A stretch of DNA of 64,000 nt from Mansonella perstans (lineage: Eukaryota; Nematoda; Chromadorea; Rhabditida; Onchocercidae): positions 62,001-126,000 of the forward strand of contig JBAMDO010000100.1 in assembly GCA_037074765.1 (NCBI GenBank). The letters run 5' to 3'. Below are positions 50,729 to 61,192 of the stretch, piece by piece. Each line of letters opens with the position of its first letter. The stretch's first letter is position 1. A model generated the notes under the pieces. That model had not been told where the DNA came from. It ran no database searches and saw only the letters and a program-made list of their open reading frames with translations. The translations under genes and the position numbers were made by a program.

Positions 50729-53655
50729 ATGCATGAGACTGTAGTGAAAGATTTTGGTTGGTCTTATACGGAAGAACCACATGCAAGCAGGTTAGTTTGG
50801 TTTGAAATTGTGGTTTACAGTTAAATTTTTGGCTTGGTAGCGTTTAAATAGTTTTGGGCATTTTTCAAAATGATACGGAGTTTTTATAAATTCTTTCAGA
50901 CGAAATGAGATAATCCAGAAGTATCCGGAAATTAAGAAATATTTCGGCGTCGATCCGTCGTTCAAGTATGTTGTCGTGGCAATGGTTTTGGCACAATTCA
51001 GCATTGCTTGGCTTTTGCGGGGTATGTTTATAATAAGATCAGTTCCTTCAAATTTAAATTCGAAATTCATTTAAATGACATTTTTTCCACAAGTTATTTC
51101 GGATAACAAGGAAGGATTTAAGCAGTTGGCCTGATCTCAAGTTAATGAGAAGCTCGAGTAGAATTTTTATGGATGCGATGTCGATAATAATTTGATGGAA
51201 AATGTAGTGGTTGTAAGATGCTACTCTTTATTTCAATATTTAGTGGCTTGTGGTTGTTGGAAATTTGTTTTTTATTTCTAATGATAGTTATAGGCTGACA
51301 TCTACAGGATAAGGTAGATTACTGAAAGAACAGCCAACAACAAATATAAGAACTAAACAAGCCAAGAATGTAATGATTTCGGAATGTTTTCATGTCAAAA
51401 ATGCAACTTATCATTACACGAAAACTGTGCAGTTGTTCCGTGTAGCTCACTTGTGCTTTGTTCCTAAAATGCTTATCATTTTATCACAGATTCGGACTGG
51501 TTACTGATTTGTTTGCAAGCGTATTTTACTGGTGGTACTATTGGACACTCACTTACATTGGCTGTCCATGAAATAGCGCATAATATGGCATTCGGCTGTG
51601 CGCAGCCGCTTGCGGTTTGTTTCATTTTGTCTCCACTATAAAAAAAAATAGCTGTGACATGAAAACTAAACGGTGGATGATGCTTTTTTGCCTTAGTTCA
51701 GCTGAGCTTCTAGGGTGTAGTTCTTTTTTTTTCTGTTTTTTCTTTATATTTTTTTCTGTTTTTTCTTTATTTTCTTTTACTTTTTTCTTTTATTTATCTT
51801 TTGTATGATAGCTTTCAGTTGACTAGATCTTAATCGAGAACTTCAGAGAGTGAATATTAAAAATAGGGAAGGAAAAACAAAATCATAGAAAAATAATGTT
51901 TTCTGTTTGCTTTTTTTCTTATCTGCTGTAGAATCTCTGTAAGAAAATGACTTATTGCATTACAAAGAGTGGACGAAGCGAAAAAGAGAACAGAGACAGT
52001 GGTTAACGATAACATAGATGGCTTCTTAGCAATAGCTTTCCGATTCTCTTTAAGGCAGGTGATAGGCATATTTCAGAAGAAAGCTTCCTTCTTGGCAATA
52101 ATTGAGGAAATAACTCGAGCTCAGTAATTGATGAAGCTTAATGATTGCATTCAAGGCTGCATTTTCAAGGTTTTAAAATGTGTCGATTATTTAAGAACCG
52201 CTTGTTTGGATTTATTGCTAATTTACCAATGATGATACCTATGTCGGTTTCCTTCAAGAAGTATCATTTGGAACACCATCGCTATATGGGTATTACTTTC
52301 TAATATAGCATTGTGGAATATTTAGGTTTCAACTGATTATAAAAGTTCTTTAGGTTTTTTCTGTGACTAAAGAAACACGTTATGTCTGGAATAGTCCAGT
52401 TTTTAAGGTGAAGAAGTGTTGGATACTGATATACCGACGGATTTCGAAGCACGACACTTCCATCATACTTTGGGAAAGTTGCTGTGGGTCTTTCTCCAGC
52501 CATTATTTTATGCTACAAGACCATTTCTTATTTATCCAAAAGTTGGTCAAGCCATATTTTAAATTTTCCACCTTATAAATGTTATTCAATATTTGATAAA
52601 AAGAGCAAATGAATTAAGGTATTGTATATCTTGAAAGCTAGATATACCTTAGCCAATTTTTTTATTACTTTTATTCCATCATTATTTTGCTGTTATCAAA
52701 ACTAATTCACTTCTTTTCTGTTTAGACTTTGAAATCGGCTATTTTTAGGCTGTCACAGACTTAGAAATCCTAAATGCGCTGCTTCAAATTTTTACTGATT
52801 ATATTGTTATAAGTTTATTCGGTTGGAAAGCATTTGCATATCTGTTAGGCGGGTTCTTTATTGGGTCAGGTATTCATCCACTCGCTGGTCATTATATTTC
52901 TGATCACTATGTTTTCAATCCTGGACAAGAAACATACAGGTAAGCCAATTAAATGCGCAAGTTTTTATGGCAGAATGAAAGAGGTAATATGGGAATTTTC
53001 ATTAGTAACTAGCAAAGATTGCATTTATGGAGGAAAAAAAGGTCCTTGTTTTGTTTGCTTCAATATTTGAATTTTTAAGTTTTTTTTTGAGATTCTTGAG
53101 ATATTCAAGCGATATTTATTCGTTTTTTGTAGTCCTCTTTCAGATAACTGCCATTATCTTTTTTCGGAATATTTCTTTCGTGAATATTTCTTTTTTTTTT
53201 TTGTTTGTTCATAAGTTAGTTTGAGCGCTACAAACTGCTGTTTTCTTTAGTTATTATGGGCCGATAAACTTAGTAACATTCAATGTTGGTTATCATATTG
53301 AACATCATGATTTTCCATATGTATGTGGCAGTAACCTTCCGAAGGTTTGTTGTTCTTTTTTTGTTTATGTATTATATTTTCGAAGATTAAGTTACATGTT
53401 GCAAAGTTTTTTTCGGACCAGTCGTGTATCATATTTATGAATTTATAGATTAGAGCTTTAGCTCCAGAATACTACGAAGATTACATGGTGCATTCAAGCT
53501 GGCTTTACCTAATGTACGATTTCATTACAAATCCAGAAATGTCCTTACATTCTCGAACCAAACGAAAGACAGCAAAACCAACGGATATACATTTTTTCGA
53601 CAGTGGGCCAAATACTTCCTGTTTCATCTATAAATTCTTGTTATCTGTAAGCTAA
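50729..53655 (+). CDS. DEGS1: Sphingolipid delta(4)-desaturase DEGS1-like
   Basis: Eight exons join in phase for 342 residues: 50729-50790, 50900-51021, 51490-51614, 52196-52289, 52408-52541, 52749-52939, 53251-53344, 53449-53655. The protein follows human DEGS1 (323 residues) throughout: [40 protein letters not shown]-like [28 protein letters not shown] and [20 protein letters not shown]. The three histidine boxes of membrane di-iron desaturases are present: HEIAH, HLEHH and HIEHH (human HNEHH). The enzyme introduces the 4,5-trans double bond of dihydroceramide in the ER to make ceramide. The human N-terminal Met-Gly myristoylation signal is absent (MHETVV). The C-terminus carries about 20 extra residues. 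The last codons contain TCT|GTAAGC, so a further short exon is possible. Confidence 0.96.
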
Positions 53656-55857
53656 TTTTTGTTGAAATTGGTTAAAATAATTTCAGATATTGAGGGTAAT
53701 TTCAGAGATGTAATTTGAAATTTTGACTATGGAGTCCAAACCGTATATTTTGTCATGATGCTCAACTGACATTCACTGCATGGCTGATTTTGATATGGAA
53801 AGCATAAAATATTTCAGAAATTTCAAAGAAACGCATATTGCGTATTATCTGCCATTCGGGCCGTACTTGATGGAATCAAACTAGCGCTAGAAAAACATAT
53901 AATCTCAAATGATGGGATCGGGCTATTTTATTGAATTAAAATTTTCACCTGTATTATTATTGCCATTTTAATTTGCGTATAAAAATGATCTCTTTTCAGT
54001 TACTCAGACGAAGTTTGTTTCTCTTCAAGGATAAAACGGGCTGATTTTCCTTATAATATAAAGTTGTGTCGACTTATCAGTAATTTGTCGCAGTAATTCT
54101 TATTCGTTTTCTTACAGTTTATCCAGCACGCGCATGACGATCTTTCGTATAAACTACTGACTCTTTTGTCTTCTGCCATTTTTTATCCGTATTTATGATT
54201 AGGTTTTTCCAAGCTGTGATAAAACTATTCATTAACTTATAAATTCTTTCATTTAAATTGCAGAGGTTGCACTTTAGTATATGCTTTAATATTCGTCGAT
54301 TTCTTATCTTACGTTGCATTCCACTCTTATATTGTTTATTGACTACATGAGGTTCAAGAAAGGAGCTGAAAAGTTCTCGAAAAACTGCGCTTCAAGAGGA
54401 ATCATATATCATGTAAATAGTTCGATATTAAAGATTGACGCTGATTCGAGCTTGGAGAAGAGAGAGAAAGCATCAAAAATAAGAATGTGTATTTCAGATT
54501 TAACGAATAGAGATCATTTGAATTTAATTTCTAAAACATTTTATCGAACTCATTGTTATAATGTAAATATGAAGACTCTAAAGTTGGATTTCAAGGCAAA
54601 CTAAAAAAAATTGGATTTTGGCATAATGAGGTGAAAAATACAAAAAAAAAAAAAATTCCTGAAAAACGCAGTATTTCGGAGTTTTTTCGCTTCCTCGGTA
54701 AATTTGTTTCGCATTTGGAGTTAAGTGAATTTAGTTGAGGAATTTTTTTTTTACTTACTTTATGGTATGCCATCAGTGACTTGTTTCCTTGGTTACTCTG
54801 TTCCGTTTTTAATGTCCGAAACTTTTCTCCTTATTACATCAAAAGTGAATGAAATATTAACTGCAATCTTACTTATTAATTTTCGTCCATATTTTGTTTA
54901 TTCCAGTAGTGGTCTGTTGTTCGACAACTTTAATTACTTGATTGCTGATGGTTTATGATTCCAGTTTCCAAAATAAATTTTTTCCGTTGTAGCTGTGTTG
55001 TATTGTTTTACAAAAAACGTCTGATGTAAAAATGCATTTAAAGAGTCAAAAAAAAAATTATACATAGAATTATAACATATATATACGTTATACAAATGCA
55101 GATGTAAAAAGGTGTTTGCAAAATGGTTAATCGATTATGAATTCCAATATTATTATTGCACGCTAATTACTATTATACTGCAACAAGTCAACACCATCAT
55201 GCTATTTATTCCATTTGTCAGTACTATGAGGAAAACTAATTGCTTTGGTCATAACAGAAAGCATAATTTTTATTTATTGGCATGAGATGGAAAGTAGCAT
55301 GTTAATAATTTAAAAAAAAAAATGGATTCAAATCATTGATCAAGCAATTTAAAATTATAAAATCAAATGCTTGGCGGATTGGTTGCTTGGCTAGTTGATA
55401 TTTTAATTCTTAAATTTCAGCAATAAAGATATGCTTATTTACTTAAGAAAAATACAAAAAAAAAACTTTAATAGTTTTATTTAACAAAATAATACAGCTA
55501 TAATTGAAGGACAAATGTAAATATGCCCACTTGAAGCTAAAAATATCAGAAAATATCATTTATCATGTTTTTCAGTATAATTTACCAATTCAACTAGTGA
55601 TAGTTTAGATATTTTAAATTATTGTTCAGTCAACCTGATGAATACGAAAACAACTCAATTTATTTCATCTTTTTCGATTAATTTCAGTTAATTGATTTAA
55701 AAAATTTGCAAAGTTCTAACTGTTGAAATCAATATAGTGTTCCTCAGCCTTTTTTGATGCAGACCACTTTGGTTTTTCATCTTTAGCTGGAACCGCAGGA
55801 TTCAAAAATAATCAAATTATAAACAAACTTCAGTTAAAACTTTTGATGTATTCCATA

Positions 55858-55988
55858 GAAAGAAAACAGCCCAGGCTTATTATCTGCTCATGGCACTGTC
55901 GGTTTTGCAGCTGTATTTTAATTTTCGTGGACCCATCACTGGTTAGGAATCATTGCTTTAGCAGAACTGATTGTTACAAATGATTAAA
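55858..55988 (+). pseudogene. Possible cytochrome b561-like remnant
   Basis: One frame reads KENSPGLLSAHGTVGFAAVF, a stop, then FSWTHHWLGIIALAELIV. The SAHGxxGFAAV pattern resembles the histidine-bearing helix of CYB561D-type proteins (HxxSxHGxxGLAAV), and an in-frame stop follows. It is short and unconfirmed. It may be a decayed exon or a chance resemblance. Confidence 0.2.
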
Positions 55989-58546
55989 ATATTATGATGA
56001 GATTACCATCATTATCATTCCTACGATGACAACTCGACTGGTTCTAAAAGAATTCGTCACAAAAACTTTAAATTGATTCATTTTAGTTAGTCTTATCAGT
56101 TTTAAGGTAAGTGAAACATTCTGACTGCATAACCTACCTATGATATTATTTAAGTCTTATACTAATTAAAGAAACTTTGCGAAATTAAAAACAGCCTTGG
56201 GATAAAATTCTAAAAAATTCAAAAATCCGAAAATTGTTTTAACGAATTTAGTGTCGAAACCAATATAGATGATTCGCAAAATAAAAAAAAATGATATAGC
56301 AATAGTAAATCAAATCAATATATATATATGCTTGATTAATTAATGTAATGAAACGAAGTGTCGTTTCAAATATTTATTAATCTTAAATTTCTTTTTTTCA
56401 TTTCCTCAATATTATATTTATTCAATAGTCTATCAGATGAGCTCAAATAAGCTGTAGTTGGTTCTAAGATTTTAATATACTTATTTGTTAATAATTAACA
56501 TATTATCAAATTAAGTTTAATTTTAACTCTTAAGCCATTTTATTCAAACAAATTATTTCTCAAAAAATAAAACTAAAGAATTATGTTTGTATAAATGTTT
56601 GGATATATCAAAAGGTGAAGTATGAATTATTGCATATTGGTAGTGGGTGATGTAATTTTATTATTTGTTAAAAGCATTGAAATGGAATGGAAAATAAAAT
56701 TTGGCCAAACAGTCTCATCCATTAGTAAAAATGTCCCACTAAAAAATTGTCATTAATGTAATTGCAAATAGCAAAAAAATCTTAAAAAACAGACGGAAAT
56801 CAGCATGGACGAATTGATTTACTGATTGCTGGGAATTTCATATTGTATTAGTGGAAGTAATATTATAAATAATCCTCCATTATTGCATTTTATGTTAGTT
56901 TTAAATATTATCAAGTATTTTGCGAACAACTAATTATCGTTTCAAACAACCCGAATGTGTCTCTTCATTCTTGATATTGTCAGTATTGATTGCCTGATGT
57001 GATAGGCACATCTCACTCATCGTTTCGTTTCAAATTAGCATTCTTAAATATTATGTAAATCTTATTCATTTTTTCTTGTTCCTTTCTTTAATAATTATGG
57101 TTAAAGTTTTATTATGGTATATTTAGCTCAACATTTAAAAAGAATATTTTGGAAAAGAAGCAAAAAAAATTGAGATTGAACCGAAAGACTATCAATTTTC
57201 GCTTTCTTATTTGTCCTGAACTTTGTTTATTATTTTCAACAAGAAAAAAACAATTACTTCTGACATGTAGCAAAAACGTAAAAATTTGACGGATTTTAAG
57301 TTTAACGAATAATTTTACAATTTTAATTTTTTTCGCTGTTTGTTATTGCTGTTACTTTTACTGTTGTTGTTGTTGTTGTGATCGTTTCCGTTGCTGTTCT
57401 GTTTACTGCTGTTATTGTTTGTTTTTCACGTTTGACACAAACAGTTCTAGTGATCCCATGACAACTAATAATTTAAATTTGATGCAGTAATAAAAAGCAT
57501 TTCTAACTGATTAAATCTGAAGTCTGAATGACTCCATTTATATACGTTTTACTTCCAAACTTCCATTTCATTTTTAATTATTTCAAATGGCGGATAAATT
57601 GTTAATACTTTCATTCTCTTACTAATTCTATCACCTCTAAATTAAATTTGGAAGAATTTTTTCCATAAAAATTTTCAAATTATTGTTTTTTGTAATTTTC
57701 TTTCCCTTTTTTTTTATTTATATTACAATTTGGCAGGTAAAATTCTTCAATGGTTCGCGTCAAAAGTTTGCCTTGCTTTTAGCATTAGCACAAAAAGAGT
57801 CAGTTTTCATACTTAGCATGAAAAACGCAACAGTACTAAAGTGGAGCTTTATAAACAACAACTATTACAAATATGAATCGCAATTAAAATATCTGTTGAT
57901 TTTTTTGATCTGAAAATGATTGAGTATTTTGTCGCTTCAATCTCTTATTTAGAATAAAAAAGAAAAACGAAATGCAAAAATCACGAATTACTATTAAGAA
58001 AAAAATCGTCATCAAAATCATTATCGATTTATCGTTATTGTTATTATTATTAATTTGAAATTTTGTTGAAATAATTCAATTCTTTCTCTTTACTAAAAAA
58101 ATAGAAGAATCAAAAATAAGCTTTCTTTTTTTGTTACTTCATAACAATAATAATAATCCGCAAATCCAATTGATTCTTATTTTAATTAGTAATTGAATAA
58201 TCCAAGTATAGCAAAAAGTTGCTAAGTAAAAATTAGCAATACACTATTATCATTCACCCATTCGTACTAAATAATATCTGTTATTTAGTGGAAATCATCT
58301 TTGAAAGTAACAATTAACTTTTTATCTATGAAACGACTACAATTCTTTCGTTGCATGTAGTAATTAGGATAAGTTAGAATCCATTAATGAAGCTACTCTA
58401 GATTAGTTAAATAATAACAAAGTTATCACGCTACAAACTGGTAATGAATACTGATTTTGCTGTTTTATTTTTCGGAAAACTTACGCTACGATCACTGCAC
58501 CACATAAATTAGCTCTTTTTTGAAATTATATTTAACATTTTTCTCA

Positions 58547-58553
58547 TTTTCAG
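58547..58553 (+). promoter_or_regulatory. Putative trans-splice acceptor of the neuropeptide gene
   Basis: TTTTCAG ends at 58553 and the ATG is at 58561, with no upstream coding exon in frame. This is the typical layout of a spliced-leader acceptor. Confidence 0.5.
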
Positions 58554-58560
58554 GTTTTTA

Positions 58561-60319
58561 ATGCTTATGATTGCTTTCCAGTCAATGAGTTATTTGCTTG
58601 CAGCATTGGTATGCATTACACTAGCGCATTCACTGGGATCATTCGGAATAAGCGCTTTCATGCTCGAACCTGACTGTAAATTATTTTACTTTTTTTTTTA
58701 ATTTTAAATTTTTTAACAAATTTCAATTCTTTTTCTGCTACTTTCGCTTTTCTTTCTTACATATCCTTTTCAGCAAATTTTAATGAATGGAAAATAAACT
58801 TAAAAATTTTCTGTTAAATCCTTTACTCTTAAAATTAAAATTTTTCTCATTAATAACATTGATACTATTGGGAGCGACAAGTTTGAAGATTCGTCCTAGT
58901 CAAAGAATAACATACTCTAAGAATTGCATGATTATGGTTATCTAGCTTTGATGATGATAATGATAGTAATGGTGATGATGATGATAACGATCATGATATT
59001 GGTAATGATTTGAAATTCACATAACATCAATTGTTGTACGAATAAGCAGAATAATTTGCTTTTTTCTGGTGAAGCAAGTTTTTTCCATATATTTTTCAGA
59101 TAATAAAGTGATAAAGGAAATAAATCAGTTCCACCCACGCTCGAAATATAATGCTAAATATTTGATTTCAAATTTTTTCTTTTATTTTAGCCAAAATAAA
59201 ATTACCCACAAAAATAAACAACAAGATCTTTTTTCATAACTTTTTTTTTTAATAGTTTAAATTTAAAACTATTCTAAATTTCACTTTCCGTTTCTTCATG
59301 ATTCTTTTTGAGAACCAATATAAATTTACAAACAAATAAATAGACGATCTTTTCAAAATTAGATACTTCTCAATATTTCAATATTCTTTTCTTCACAATT
59401 TTTGCTTCCTACAACTAACAGCTTAGAAAGCTGACAAATATAGGCTCATTCATTTTCGCTACATATATACTTACATAAAATCTAATCATGGTGCTAGTAA
59501 AAGATATATGAAAACATTTTTATGATTCACAGTACTACAATTTCATTATTGTTATCATTATCATCATCAATCTCTATTCAATTATTTACTTCCTGCATTA
59601 CATAAACTGCTCCCAATGAGTTAATGAATCATCAGTGATAATATCAGCTAATTGCTACTGCATAAGATAGATGTATTTAATTTGAAAAAGAGAAAGAAAA
59701 TAATAAAAAGAAATGAAACGCAGATGATATAACATCAGCTAATACAAGAAATCAGAATATGATGGAAAATTTCGTGCGAGTAAATCGTGGATTTGGAAAA
59801 TATGACTATACCTTTCGTAGAAATGCTCGAAATGACGTGAGTTTTAAGTTTCTTAATATTATCAGAAACGGAAAATAAAAGAGAGAGAAAGTAAGAGACA
59901 GTTGGATTTAATCAAAAAAAAAATTATTAAAATAAACTTCTGGAAAATTCAAAAAAAACGAAATAAATCCAGCAATAAAACGCATATTTGCATCGACTAT
60001 TTTTGAATTGGAAAAACAGTTTTTATTTATCACAGAATTAATCAAAATTATTGTTAACTAACCTTTCCCGTTCATTATTTTTAAATATTGTTTTGCAATA
60101 TTGCCACCGTTTGCAATTAATAAAAGTACTATATTATTAAGCATAAAAAGCAAAAGGACAAAGTGAATTTAATAGGAAAATAATTTCAATTTTAATAAAA
60201 AAAATCATATCAGTATTGATGAATGGGAAAATTTATAGAGTATTTCTTGTTTGTAGGCTTTCCAAACAAGTCCTTTGATTCGTTTTGGCAAACGATACGT
60301 GACGGATGGCGTACGTTAG
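58561..60319 (+). CDS. FMRFamide-like neuropeptide precursor (single PLIRFG peptide)
   Basis: Three exons join in phase for 91 residues: 58561-58675, 59739-59836, 60257-60319. Exon 1 encodes a signal peptide (MLMIAFQSMSYLLAALVCIT, then LAHS as a likely cleavage region). Exon 2 ends with a dibasic-preceded segment (KYDYTFRR then NARND). Exon 3 starts AFQTSPLIRFGKR and stops after YVTDGVR. Cleavage at RR and KR and amidation at Gly would release NARNDAFQTSPLIRF-amide. The C-terminal PLIRFG is like peptides of the nematode FLP-13 group, but that family usually has many copies per precursor and here there is one. The phases fit without adjustment (phase 1, then phase 0), which supports the model. 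The acceptor of exon 2 (ACATCAG) is one of several nearby. The orthologous flp gene is not identified. Confidence 0.75.
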
Positions 60320-61192
60320 GAAGCATTAACATGCCTGTGCAACAATATATTCAACCACAATAATACTTGATGAATCAAATTATTTTCTCCGTTAATGCAT
60401 TTAAATTTCATTTATCAAATGGTGCAAAAACAAAAAAAAAAATAAACACACTTTGTTGATTGAAATAACTTTTAATAAATTGTTTTTTTTCTATTTTTGC
60501 CGTTTCTTAAAAGAAATTATTTCATTTTATTAATTATTGCAACAAAATTTGAAAATGAAATCTCGCAAAGATTTATTGAACGTATTACTATCATTTGTAG
60601 CAAATTTCAATTCATTTTTTATTCTCACTCCTTTATTTTTTGCATCGAATCCTAAAACAATCATAAATTAATATTTTAGACAATAATCCATCCCTTCAAC
60701 ATTTTATCCATTATATACTCTTATCATTTAGCAAAATAAAAATTAAAAAGAAAAGAATGGGCTAAAGGAGAAAGAGAGTTTAAAATACGACATTTGCAAT
60801 AAGAACTGAAAAATTTACAAAAGGTGTGGAAAATACTCATAAAGAATATTTCTGTCATTATCATCATAAAAGAAAGATAATGATAGCTATGGAACAGGAT
60901 AGTTTTCAATGATATTATTTGAAAGTACCGTAACAGCGGCCAAATTATCATACAGTTATACAAAAAAAAAGTGTGAGGAATTACAACAAATATTTCAGAG
61001 ATCGTAGAACAAAATTTACGCAACTAAAATTTGGAATTCAATTTCAGACTTCACAAAATAATTAATCATAAGAAGAACAAAAGGCTAAAAATACAACACA
61101 TATAATTATTGACGAATTCCCGTTTCAAATAAAAAGTAATAAAAATGTAAAAAAAAAAAAAAGAGAAAAACCCATTCAAAAAAAATAAATAA
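60320..61192. other. Convergent intergenic region
   Basis: This lies between the 3' ends of the neuropeptide gene (plus) and the GRIP-like gene (minus). It is AT-rich with poly-A runs (about 61150-61163). An AATAAA-like word (AAAAATAAACAC) at about 60440 follows the neuropeptide stop. No other gene was seen. Confidence 0.6.

Larger units (their letters stand above)
53656..58560. other. Intergenic region, 4.9 kb
   Basis: No complete gene is supported. Features seen are a short coding-like remnant at about 55858-55988, a (TGT)n run at about 57355-57380, and AT-rich sequence. The open frames at 54314-54604, 54725-54958 and 57683-57913 have no recognisable domain. Confidence 0.5.

Noticed and set aside
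54314..54604. 96-codon frame after DEGS
   Set aside because: It has no recognisable motif, poor splice context and AT-driven composition. It might be a 3' UTR or intergenic sequence.
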